Part shown: positions 34,831 through 42,423 of the stretch, in pieces
Layout of the letters: the number at the start of each line of letters is the position of its first letter
Numbering within the stretch: position 1 is the first letter of the stretch
Assembly (NCBI GenBank): GCA_016929595.1
Contig: JAFGIN010000117.1
Coordinates: 62,001 to 126,000, forward strand
Length of the DNA: 64,000 nt
Direction: 5' to 3'
DNA from: Chitinispirillaceae bacterium
Lineage (GTDB): Bacteria; Fibrobacterota; Chitinivibrionia; Chitinivibrionales; Chitinispirillaceae
Program-made: the position numbers and the translations under genes
Notes under the pieces: generated by a model
Seen by the model: only the letters and a program-made list of their open reading frames with translations
Told to the model about the DNA's origin: nothing
The model's database searches: none

Positions 34831-35184
34831 ATGTTATTAACAAATCTTAAGCATTTGGAGACTAAAAATGCAGCTGAAAGTCTCGTTCACTGCAATGAGA
34901 ATGTAATGATTTGCTGTGGTCGAATGGGACCGATGTGTGTTCCAGTTTATGAAATAATGGAAGAATTGCAACCGCGTTATCCTCATGTAGTTTTTGCAGA
35001 TATGGAGTTCGATACAAAAGATGCAGCATTTATTAAAAATTTGCCGGAATGCCGATCTTTCATGGGGCTTCCATTTACAGTATATTTTAAAAATGGTAAA
35101 GCAGTGCATTCGACCAGCAGCATTCAGACCGAAGATCAAATTACCACAATATTGAACAATGTATTTACAGAAAAATACAAATAA
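34831..35184 (+). CDS. Atypical thioredoxin-like protein
   Basis: 117 residues with a thioredoxin fold. The active-site region is C28-C29-G-R-M-G-P-M-C36 instead of W-C-G-P-C, the cis-Pro is P81 in MGLPFTVYF, and the C-terminal helix ends the protein. Spacing of six or seven residues between the cysteines means it cannot work like normal thioredoxin; it could carry a metal or sulfur, or use another Cys. It lies directly behind trxB and is very probably its partner. GGGAGGAAT before the ATG supports the start. Confidence 0.85.
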   Translation: MLLTNLKHLETKNAAESLVHCNENVMICCGRMGPMCVPVYEIMEELQPRYPHVVFADMEFDTKDAAFIKNLPECRSFMGLPFTVYFKNGKAVHSTSSIQTEDQITTILNNVFTEKYK

Positions 35185-35217
35185 TATCCCTTCGTGTGCC
35201 AGAACGGAGAACAATAA

Positions 35218-36162
35218 ATGATTGATCGGGAACAAAAACGTACTTTCGGTCCGGTCCCGTCAAGGAGACTGGGCAGGTCATTAGGAATAGACATCGTTCC
35301 GTTTAAAACATGTACGTATGATTGCATCTATTGTCAACTTGGACAAACTACAGACAAAACGGTGACTCGTACTGAATTCTTCGCAATAGATAAGATACTT
35401 CGTGATGTCCATCGTGCTCTTGACATAAAGCCTAAAATCGATTACCTGACCTTATCCGGTTCCGGTGAGCCTACCCTCCATAATAATATTGGTAAACTGA
35501 TCTCAATGCTTAAGCGTGAATTCTCTTACCCTGTTGCAGTTTTGACCAACGGTTCATTACTATACGAACCGGATGTGGCTCAATCACTAATGCAGGCAGA
35601 TGTCGTTTTGCCAACTCTTGCGGCAGACACCGAAACTATTTTTCAATGTGTTCACAGACCTCATCCGTCACTTCATTTTGATACTGTGGTAAAAGGGATT
35701 ATAAACTTTTCAAAAACATTTAAAAACGATCTCTGGCTTGAGTTATTCCTGCTCGATGGAATCAATACCATTGAAGAAACATTACGAACAATGAAAGAGA
35801 TAGTCGATGAAATAAAACCACAGAAGATTCATCTCAATACCGCAACACGTCCACCTGCGGAAGAATTCGCTTACCCTGTCAGTGAAGAAAAACTTGAATC
35901 TTTCAAGATGTTTTTTGGTCAGAATGCTGAGGTAATTACCGATTTCAAACATGTTATGAACCAGCAAACCGCCAACGTTTCCAGCGATATCGAACAATCG
36001 ATTCTGCAACTGCTTAAACGGCGGCCATGCACCGATAAAGACATCGCAACCGCATTGTCTCTTCATTCGATTGAAACTACCAAAATAATTAGCCATCTGG
36101 TAATTAAAGGAAAAATCGAACGACGACATCAACAAGGTAACATTTTCTACAAAACAAAATAA
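35218..36162 (+). CDS. Radical SAM protein (COG0731-like)
   Basis: 314 residues. The [4Fe-4S]-binding motif C32-T-Y-D-C36-I-Y-C39 binds SAM. FGPVPSRRLGRSLGIDIVPF and LTLSGSGEPTLH are typical of COG0731 (wyosine-like or uncharacterised Fe-S oxidoreductases). Residues ~250-314 form a winged-helix-like domain (QSILQLLKRRPCTDKDIATA). The substrate is unknown. It follows the thioredoxin gene by 33 bases on the same strand and is probably in the same transcript. Confidence 0.85.
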   Translation: MIDREQKRTFGPVPSRRLGRSLGIDIVPFKTCTYDCIYCQLGQTTDKTVTRTEFFAIDKILRDVHRALDIKPKIDYLTLSGSGEPTLHNNIGKLISMLKREFSYPVAVLTNGSLLYEPDVAQSLMQADVVLPTLAADTETIFQCVHRPHPSLHFDTVVKGIINFSKTFKNDLWLELFLLDGINTIEETLRTMKEIVDEIKPQKIHLNTATRPPAEEFAYPVSEEKLESFKMFFGQNAEVITDFKHVMNQQTANVSSDIEQSILQLLKRRPCTDKDIATALSLHSIETTKIISHLVIKGKIERRHQQGNIFYKTK

Positions 36163-36188
36163 TACACTAATTTTTTCAGGTAAAAAAC

Positions 36189-36629
36189 ATGTCAATAAAA
36201 ATCGGAATTATCATCTGTGATCGTTACCGCCGCTGTGCCGGTGGCAAATGTCTTCGTGCATTGAAAAACAGAGAAGGTGCCTTCAGCATCTATGCCAATG
36301 TCGAAGTAGAGTTGGTCGGCTATACAACATGCGACAGTTGCCCCGGGGGTAACATTGAATACGCAGGCGATGAAATGGTAAAAAATGGTGCGTCCACAAT
36401 TCATCTGGCTACAGGCCTGATTGTCGGCTATCCACCCTGTCCCAATATCAATACATTCAAATTGTTCCTTGAGAAACGATATAATGTCAAAGTCATTACC
36501 GGCACCCATCCAATTCCACAAAAATACTTCGATATGCACACCGCTCTGGAAACATGGAATAACGACTTATGGAAGTCGTTTATTGCTCCTGTCATTACGG
36601 ATGCCACTATTCGTATGCAATATGACTGA
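36189..36629 (+). CDS. CGGC-domain-like Cys-rich protein
   Basis: 146 residues with Cys at 10, 16, 21, 48, 51 and 84. CDRYRRCAGGKCLRAL and TTCDSCPGGNIEYAG resemble the CGGC domain (PF08821), thought to bind a metal or Fe-S cluster, with GLIVGYPPCPNI in the middle. Function unknown; often found near redox and radical SAM genes. TTCAGGTAAAAAAC precedes the ATG. It lies 26 bases after the radical SAM gene. Confidence 0.75.
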   Translation: MSIKIGIIICDRYRRCAGGKCLRALKNREGAFSIYANVEVELVGYTTCDSCPGGNIEYAGDEMVKNGASTIHLATGLIVGYPPCPNINTFKLFLEKRYNVKVITGTHPIPQKYFDMHTALETWNNDLWKSFIAPVITDATIRMQYD

Positions 36630-36655
36630 AGTAAGCGGAGGTTAGTATCATAAAA

Positions 36656-37297
36656 ATGAGAACAAAAATATACGCAGTACGACACGGTGAAACCGAGTGG
36701 AATAAACTGGAAAAACAGCAGGGACATCTCAACAGCAATCTGACTGAGCTGGGCAGATTACAGGCAAAAGCCATTGGAGATGGTCTTCAAAAAATCAACT
36801 TTGACAAATTCTACACAAGCGATCTGGGACGGGCAATTGAAACATCAGAAATCATCTCCAGTTTCATAAAAATGGATTTTATCACCGATTCGAGATTACG
36901 GGAACGGAAATTAGGTACTCTTGAGGGTTTGACAAAAGAGGAATTTAGAAATATGCACCCTGATGACTGGAGGTTATTTATAAATAATGGTCCTGACTAC
37001 GTAGTACCTGGCGGAGAATCAATAAAGCAACGATATGAAAGAGCAATTAATTGCATTGAAGATTTAGCATTACAGAATATGAATAAAACCATCCTGATAG
37101 TTACTCACGGCGGAATAGTAATGAGTATGATGCACAAAGCATTACATATACCTCTGATTCAGAAAAGATCATACTCACTATACAACGGCAGTATCAATAT
37201 TTTTACAATATCAGACAAAGCAGAATGGAACCTTGAAGTCTGGGGTGCCACTCATCATTTAGAGAAATATGGCCTGGCGACCCTGGATGACAATTGA
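36656..37297 (+). CDS. Histidine phosphatase (phosphoglycerate-mutase-like)
   Basis: 213-residue phosphatase of the 2-His superfamily. The nucleophile His lies in AVRHGETEWN, the second His in ILIVTHGGIVMSM, and RERKLGTLEGL holds the acid Glu. The usual substrates are sugar or nucleotide phosphates or alpha-ribazole phosphate; it cannot be decided here. GGAGGTTAGTATC lies before the ATG. It is the last gene of the cluster, followed by an inverted repeat and a T/C tract. Confidence 0.87.
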   Translation: MRTKIYAVRHGETEWNKLEKQQGHLNSNLTELGRLQAKAIGDGLQKINFDKFYTSDLGRAIETSEIISSFIKMDFITDSRLRERKLGTLEGLTKEEFRNMHPDDWRLFINNGPDYVVPGGESIKQRYERAINCIEDLALQNMNKTILIVTHGGIVMSMMHKALHIPLIQKRSYSLYNGSINIFTISDKAEWNLEVWGATHHLEKYGLATLDDN

Positions 37298-37309
37298 ATC
37301 GGAAATTCT

Positions 37310-37433
37310 AACCACGAAAAGCACGAAATACACTAAAGGAGAACCACAACAATTAAGAACTTTTCTTTTTTCTTTTTTCTTTTTTCTTTTTTCTTTTTTC
37401 TTTTTTTTCGTGCCTTTCGTGTCTTTCGTGGTT
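37310..37433. repeat. AACCACGAAA inverted repeat around a TTTTTTC microsatellite
   Basis: The left arm AACCACGAAAAGCACGAAA (37310-37328) pairs with TTTCGTGTCTTTCGTGGTT (37415-37433), 17 of 19 matching. Between them lies a run of about seven TTTTTTC units (37362-37410). It sits between two converging genes. Similar AACCACGAA-type repeats are scattered in genomes of several phyla; origin unknown. As RNA it would form a hairpin. Confidence 0.7.
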
Positions 37434-37443
37434 CCACTTCCTC

Positions 37444-38016
37444 TCAGAACACCCCGAGATGTTCCAGAAGTATCTTAACCCCGATCCCTATCAAAATCAC
37501 TCCACCGAATCGCTCTGCCCAGGTCCCCATTACCGCACCGATTCGTGAACCAATAAAAAGACCAATAGCCGAACATGCAACACACACAATCCCGATAATA
37601 ACCGCCGGCAGCAAGACAGAAATATTGAGCGCTGCTAAACTGAACCCCACCGCAGCGGCATCGATACTAGTCGCGACCGAAAGCATAACCAGAGACAAGC
37701 CCTTTGATGGATCCTTGAATGTAGTCTCTTCTTTTTCATCATCATGTTTGAAAGATTCCCACAACATTTTTCCGCCAATAGAACTTAGTACCACCAGTGC
37801 AATCCAGTGATCATAAGCACTGATTATATCGGCAATCACCACCCCGCCGTAGTACCCGATCACCGGCATAAGAAACTGAAACAAGCCAAAATGAAATGAA
37901 AACCTGAAATACTGACGAGGGTTGGGAGATTTGATTTTCACCCCTGATGCCACACACACCGAAAAAGCATCCGCCGCAAGGCTTAGCGCGATAAAAAAAA
38001 CGGTCACAAATTCCAT
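37444..38016 (-). CDS. mntP: Manganese efflux pump MntP
   Basis: 190-residue membrane protein with six helices. The first half has LSLAADAFSVCVASGV and the second LSVATSIDAAAVGFSLAAL, the duplicated acidic DA(F/A) motifs typical of MntP. It exports Mn2+. The start at 38016 is chosen because AGGAT lies eight bases upstream; the longer frame adds eight residues. No Mn riboswitch was seen upstream. It converges with the histidine phosphatase. Confidence 0.9.
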   Translation of the reverse strand: MEFVTVFFIALSLAADAFSVCVASGVKIKSPNPRQYFRFSFHFGLFQFLMPVIGYYGGVVIADIISAYDHWIALVVLSSIGGKMLWESFKHDDEKEETTFKDPSKGLSLVMLSVATSIDAAAVGFSLAALNISVLLPAVIIGIVCVACSAIGLFIGSRIGAVMGTWAERFGGVILIGIGVKILLEHLGVF

Positions 38017-38040
38017 TGAAATATCCTGCCTGAAAAACAT

Positions 38041-38324
38041 CTAATTTACTATAAAGTTAGTGCATCAGCAAGCTCCGGGTTGAGTCGGGTGGGATGAAAA
38101 GCTATTCGCTGTTGGTAGTTGGCTTTTATCGCGAGTCTGGCTCAGCTTTAGCTTGTCAAAGAATAGTGCAGGAAGACATTTTGAACAGATACTAATGCAT
38201 CACTTATAAAACTTTTTAAAAAACTTTCTGATAAGTACCATTATATATCCAGCTATAAAAAGCGGATAAAAGGGATCATGGTTGTATAATGCAACGAATT
38301 CTTTGACTATCCAGAATGATGGAA
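38041..38324. other. 284-base spacer upstream of mntP
   Basis: Joins mntP to the ABC-2 permease relic. No gene is supported; the sequence would hold the mntP promoter. Confidence 0.35.
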
Positions 38325-38705
38325 CTATTCCACTGAAAACTGAAATGGAGTATCAGTAAAAAAGACAACAAGTGCAGGCATACTGATTCTGTAGAGCAGA
38401 TATCCACCTCTGGAATGGGTGACCATAAGATATTGTAAAACGCCAGCATCACATTCATTCAGAATTATAAATCCTGCTACTATTCCATACAAAAGAGGTG
38501 GAAGAAGAATAAAAAATCCTGCGATACCAATTGAGTATTGGGTAATATCAAATTTGAAAAGTTGCTCAATCTGTTCAGAGACAAAGAAATAAAAATGCGA
38601 ATAGCAAGGCCAATAAGCAGGGGTGATATAAACATCACCATCATCATGGAATCCCGCCAGATTGAATCTGAAAAAAATCACACCGGAAAGAATCTTTAAT
38701 GTCAT
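38325..38705 (-). pseudogene. ABC-2-type permease relic
   Basis: A 126-codon frame with GIVAGFIILNECDAGVLQYL, then MVTHSRGGYLLYRISMPAL. This matches the region of ABC-2 (drug/antibiotic export) permeases that reads G.....DE.DDG.L.YL.VTP.SR.GYL.YR...P. The rest of the permease and any ATPase gene are missing, and no ribosome-binding site is seen, so it is a decayed fragment. Confidence 0.55.
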
Positions 38706-38877
38706 TATTATGGTTTATGCGCTAAAAAAAATAAAAATAAGATCGCCCCAAAAAAAAACATACTTCTACCGCTCAACCGTAATTTTTAATGGAAAGAAAT
38801 GCACCCATATTTAATACACACATTACAAGTTTGCTTTGGTTTTCAGGTACAGCAATGTTTTAGCAAAGGAGCATCTT
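38706..38877. other. 172-base spacer
   Basis: A/T-rich, with a C4A9 run at about 38746-38758. It should hold the promoter of the following membrane protein. Nothing else is seen. Confidence 0.3.
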
Positions 38878-39549
38878 ATGAATATAGCTGCACAACACGG
38901 ATTTGAGGCCCGTCCGGAATCCCGTACAACTGCACGGGTTATAGGAAGCGGGTCTGTAGTGGAGGGAATGGCCGGAGCTGGTGCACTGGCGCTAGGTATA
39001 CTTGGATTAGTCAATATATTACCTCTATGGATGGCTGCAATAGGAACAATCGCTGCAGGAGCAGCATTTTTAATTGAGGGGATAGCGATTTCCTCAAGAA
39101 TGGCCGATTTAGTCGAATCTGACAGATCGGGACAATTTGACATCTCAGAAATCGGTGGTGGTGTATCGGCGGAATATCTTGCAGGTCTTGCAGGAATCAC
39201 CCTTGGTATACTTGCTTTGTTGGGCATTTCACCTCTGCCTCTCATGGCTACAGCCGTGATTACGTTTGGTGGAGCATTAATAATGGGCAGTGGAACCACT
39301 TCACGTTTGAATTACTTCGGTGCTGCGGAAGTTAATCCTGCTACCAGAACAATGGCAAGAGAAGCTTTGAGTGCAGCGTCGGGTATGCAAATTGTTGCCG
39401 GTGTCGGTGCTGTAGTTTTGGGTATATTTGCACTGGTAGATCAGCCAAACCTCACCTTTGTCCTGGTCGGTCTTGTTGTAACTGGTGCCGCAGGATTTAT
39501 CGGTGGTTCAACGCTTGGTGGGAAACTTCTGACAATTTTTCGTAAGTAA
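38878..39549 (+). CDS. Hydrophobic membrane protein of unknown function
   Basis: 223 residues with six hydrophobic segments. The protein appears as three repeats of a two-helix unit: GMAGAGALALGILGLVNILP, YLAGLAGITLGILALLGISP, and GMQIVAGVGAVVLGIFALVD, each followed by a Gly/Ala-rich second helix. AAAGGAG lies six bases before the ATG at 38878, preferred over the longer frame starting at 38836. Family not recognised. A good terminator follows. Single-gene unit. Confidence 0.75.
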   Translation: MNIAAQHGFEARPESRTTARVIGSGSVVEGMAGAGALALGILGLVNILPLWMAAIGTIAAGAAFLIEGIAISSRMADLVESDRSGQFDISEIGGGVSAEYLAGLAGITLGILALLGISPLPLMATAVITFGGALIMGSGTTSRLNYFGAAEVNPATRTMAREALSAASGMQIVAGVGAVVLGIFALVDQPNLTFVLVGLVVTGAAGFIGGSTLGGKLLTIFRK

Positions 39550-39613
39550 AATACGGCTTTCAGGATGGTATGCGCCAGGATTTCCTTTAAATAATTTTTC
39601 CTGAAACAGTCTG

Positions 39614-39646
39614 AGGCGGTAAAGAGTTAATTCTACCGCCTTTTTT
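39614..39646 (+). terminator. Intrinsic terminator after the membrane protein
   Basis: An eight-base stem AGGCGGTA/TACCGCCT with a twelve-base loop is followed by TTTTT on the plus strand. Confidence 0.8.
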
Positions 39647-39782
39647 AAACAGGGTTGAGATTAAGATTGAGCTTAAACCTCAATAGCACCATTTCTTTAC
39701 ACAATCTACAATGCATCTCTGGTATTGAGGAAAGCAGGCAGCTGCTTACACAGGCTTGCATATATCAAGATTATGATAAGTA

Positions 39783-40259
39783 CTACTCTCCCCCATCCAT
39801 ATGGATCTGCACAAGCTCGACCCCTGCCTGTTTTGCCACAGAAAGGATTCGCTCATCACGGTAAAACTCAAAAAAAATAATGCGCCTGATCCCACTGTTC
39901 ACAATAAGTTTAAAGCAGTTCCAGCAGGGTGATGCTGTAACATAAATATCTGCGCCGTTAATTGCAGTTCCGTTTTTAGCCGCCTGAATAATCGCATTAG
40001 CTTCCGCATGTACCGTTGCAATACAATGCCCGTTATCCATCATGTGACCGACATCATCACAATGCGGTAATCCCCGTATGCTGCCATTATATCCCGTTGA
40101 CAAAATAGCTTTATCCCGCACGATCACAGCACCAACATGCTTCCTATCGCAGGTTGAACGAGTTGCGGCCTGAAGAGCAATGCTCATGAAATATTCATCC
40201 CATGATGCTCTTTTTCTAGCAGTTGCAGTTTTTTCTACCAGTTCAGCATCTTCTGCCAT
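39783..40259 (-). CDS. dCMP deaminase-family protein
   Basis: 158-residue cytidine/deoxycytidylate deaminase fold, making dUMP from dCMP (ComEB/dCMP deaminase-like). Zinc site: His84-Ala-Glu86 in TVHAEANAII and C112-W-N-C115 in ASPCWNC. SIALQAATRSTCDRKHVGAV and GYNGSIRGLPHCDD are typical of the dCMP group. ATG at 40259 has AGGA seven bases upstream; a TTG five codons earlier is less likely. It lies 20 bases after rpiB and is probably cotranscribed. Confidence 0.9.
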   Translation of the reverse strand: MAEDAELVEKTATARKRASWDEYFMSIALQAATRSTCDRKHVGAVIVRDKAILSTGYNGSIRGLPHCDDVGHMMDNGHCIATVHAEANAIIQAAKNGTAINGADIYVTASPCWNCFKLIVNSGIRRIIFFEFYRDERILSVAKQAGVELVQIHMDGGE

Positions 40260-40279
40260 AATATATCCTGTCAAAAAAG

Positions 40280-40726
40280 TTACTCACCAAACTGATCCAG
40301 CTGATCGATTCGCCTTTGGTGCCTTCCCCCCTCAAATTGCTGAGAAAGCCAGATATCGATCATCTCTTTAACCATTTCCAGAGAAGTAGTTCTGCCGCCG
40401 ATAACCAGAACGTTGGCATCATTATGAAGACGGCTGAGACGAGCAAGTTCAGCGTTTGTACACAACGCCGCGCGGACACCTTTAAATCTGTTTGCGGCAA
40501 CTGATGCCCCAATGCCGGATCCACAGAGAAGTATCCCTTTCTTAAACTCTTTCTTTGAGATTTTCTGCGCAAGTTTAAATGCATAGATTGGATAATCATC
40601 CGAAGGATCCAGTTTTTCGGAGCTTACATCCTCAACTGAAACACCTCGCTCGATGAGATATTTTTTAACCAGTTCCTTCATCTCATACCCGGCATGATCA
40701 CTACTTAGTACGATTCTCTCCGGCAT
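40280..40726 (-). CDS. rpiB: Ribose-5-phosphate isomerase B
   Basis: 148 residues; interconverts ribulose-5-phosphate and ribose-5-phosphate. Active-site elements: SSDHAGYEMKE with D10/H11, GILLCGSGIGASVAANR with C68, and RLHNDANVLVIGGR with H101. ATG at 40726 has GGAG eight bases upstream and gives the usual length; the longer frame would begin with TTG. Upstream of the dCMP deaminase gene, linking pentose and pyrimidine nucleotide metabolism by position only. Confidence 0.92.
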   Translation of the reverse strand: MPERIVLSSDHAGYEMKELVKKYLIERGVSVEDVSSEKLDPSDDYPIYAFKLAQKISKKEFKKGILLCGSGIGASVAANRFKGVRAALCTNAELARLSRLHNDANVLVIGGRTTSLEMVKEMIDIWLSQQFEGGRHQRRIDQLDQFGE

Positions 40727-40998
40727 CTCTTTTATCTCCATCATTACACAACCTGAATTCAATTAATAATTCAGATAAAATACAACAAATACGCACTCTG
40801 AATAAAGCATTTTGAGAACAATCTGTTAAAATCAAAATAATCATTTCAATTTAACGTTAATCAAAACTAAGTGATAGAATTAAGGTCAGAGTAAAAAACG
40901 ATTAACCTCCCTGTATAATGGTAGAAATAAAGATTCATGAATGGTGTAACATTAAACAGATTGTGCTATCTAATTAATTGAAAGATCGGAATCAGACT

Positions 40999-41538
40999 AT
41001 GGAAGAATTAAACGATTTTACCTTGCGAAATGCCATTTCCGGTAGGAAAAAGGCATTCAAAGAACTCTACAACTGGTACATACCATTTGTATGGAGAATC
41101 GCTTATAAAACAAGCCAGAGTAAAGAGATTGCCGAGGAGATCGTCCAGGAATCATTTATTAAAATCCATTCATCACTGGGAAAGTTCCGCTCAGAGTGTG
41201 CACTTTCCACATGGATTTACAGAATAGTTTATAACACAGCAAACGGTTTTTTATCTAAAGTAATTAAAGCACGGCTGCATGACCCCTACGAGGACACATT
41301 CCAAGGGGACTACAGGGCCGACAGCTATGATGACCGGGAGATGATGAATCAGATTCTGTCATACTTGACACCACAGGAACGTTTTTTACTGGTCGCAAGA
41401 GAGGTTGACAATATTTCATTCGAAGAGATTGCATTGATAACAAATGAGACATCCGGCGCATTAAGAACTAAACTGACCCGTTTGAAAAACAAAATCAGGG
41501 AACGGTTTGTCGAACCGGTCGTAAAGGAGGTCGTATGA
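40999..41538 (+). CDS. ECF RNA polymerase sigma factor
   Basis: 179-residue extracytoplasmic-function sigma factor. Region 2: FKELYNWYIPFVWRIAY, EIAEEIVQESFIKI and LSTWIYRIVYNTA. Region 4: LTPQERFLLVAREVDNISFE, EIALITNETSGALRTKLTRL (helix-turn-helix). The start at 40999 is an ATG with a weak ribosome-binding site; a TTG seven codons upstream is the alternative. The next gene starts within its last codons (ATGA-type overlap), as usual for a sigma/anti-sigma pair. A TATAAT at 40914 may be part of its promoter. Confidence 0.9.
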   Translation: MEELNDFTLRNAISGRKKAFKELYNWYIPFVWRIAYKTSQSKEIAEEIVQESFIKIHSSLGKFRSECALSTWIYRIVYNTANGFLSKVIKARLHDPYEDTFQGDYRADSYDDREMMNQILSYLTPQERFLLVAREVDNISFEEIALITNETSGALRTKLTRLKNKIRERFVEPVVKEVV

Positions 41539-41828
41539 ATTTCGAAACTGAGTTAAAAAAATCACTCTCTGATACACCAGATGTTCCTTCAGGACTCTAC
41601 GAAAAAATCCAGAGGAACGTGCATTCCAAAAGAAAAAAATTTGTATTCTACTATATTGCCGCAGCTTCATTGCTGCTTGCAATCGGATCATTACGGCTTG
41701 CAACACTAAAACCCGATACTGTTATCAAAGAGGAGGTTACAATTGAGTTACAGATGTTACACGACTACGTAAACAGCAACGATCTTGACAACGACATTGA
41801 AATGTATGCTATTATTGATAACTATTAA
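41535..41828 (+). CDS. Probable membrane anti-sigma factor
   Basis: 97 residues. A short cytoplasmic N-terminus (MNFETELKKSLSDTPDVPSG, LYEKIQRNVHSKRKKF) is followed by one membrane helix (VFYYIAAASLLLAIGSL) and a small acidic periplasmic tail. It overlaps the sigma-factor stop by four bases. This is the standard layout of an anti-sigma factor, but no ZAS motif or other signature is visible, so the call rests on position and topology. Confidence 0.65.
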   Translation: MNFETELKKSLSDTPDVPSGLYEKIQRNVHSKRKKFVFYYIAAASLLLAIGSLRLATLKPDTVIKEEVTIELQMLHDYVNSNDLDNDIEMYAIIDNY

Positions 41829-41852
41829 CTTTTCAAACTAAAGGAGATTATC

Positions 41853-42365
41853 ATGAATGTAAGAACAGCTCTCACAACAGGGTTGACACTAGTATTTTTA
41901 GGAACGGCGGCCTTTGCACAAAAAGGACCAGGTAGCGGTGGCCCGGGGTGCTTCTGGAAGGACATGAAACTCACAACCCAACAGCAGGAGAATCTTAAAA
42001 CATTGCATGACCAGATGCAGGAGACACGAAAGAAACACAAAAATGAGGTTAAAACAGTCAGAAAAAAAATTTCTGATGAACTGCTCAAAGACACTCCATC
42101 AACTGCAGATCTTGATACCTATTCAAGAGAGCTTGGTGACATTCATGTCAGGATGACACAGGAGCGTTATAATCATCTTCTTAAAGTAAAACAGGTTCTT
42201 ACCACAGAGCAATTCAAAATGATGATATCCCGTGAGGACTGTAAAAAACATTACAGGCATAAAGGAAAAATGGGGTCACCAAACGGTCCTGATAGAAAAC
42301 ATGCCGGTGGTTGTCATAAAGGCGGCGGAGCAAAAAGCTGTGGTCAAAAAGGAACAGTTGAATAA
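41853..42365 (+). CDS. Spy/CpxP-like periplasmic protein with Cys/His-rich tail
   Basis: 170 residues with a signal peptide (LTTGLTLVFLGTAAFAQ). It has an LTTQQQENLKTLHDQM motif, then a helical hairpin and a second LTTEQFKMMISRE, the LTxxQ signature of Spy/CpxP/CnrX/ZraP proteins. The tail DCKKHYRHKGKMG, HAGGCHKGGGAKSCG has four His and several Cys, suitable for metal binding. Together with the two genes upstream it resembles the CnrYXH/ZraP metal-sensing pattern: periplasmic sensor, anti-sigma, ECF sigma. GGAG precedes the start. Confidence 0.8.
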   Translation: MNVRTALTTGLTLVFLGTAAFAQKGPGSGGPGCFWKDMKLTTQQQENLKTLHDQMQETRKKHKNEVKTVRKKISDELLKDTPSTADLDTYSRELGDIHVRMTQERYNHLLKVKQVLTTEQFKMMISREDCKKHYRHKGKMGSPNGPDRKHAGGCHKGGGAKSCGQKGTVE

Positions 42366-42380
42366 ACTGGCATCGCTTCA

Positions 42381-42405
42381 GTGTGGTGCACTACAGGCAC
42401 CACAC
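42381..42405. terminator. Hairpin between converging genes
   Basis: A nine-base perfect stem GTGTGGTGC/GCACCACAC with a seven-base loop in the 58-base gap between the Spy-like gene and the fibro-slime gene. There is no T-run on either side, so if it terminates it would do so weakly or with Rho. Confidence 0.45.
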
Positions 42406-42423
42406 ACTATCAGTAAATTATTA

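Noticed and set aside
38041-38330. Possible manganese (yybP-ykoY) riboswitch before mntP
   Set aside because: The conserved riboswitch core was looked for and not found by eye.
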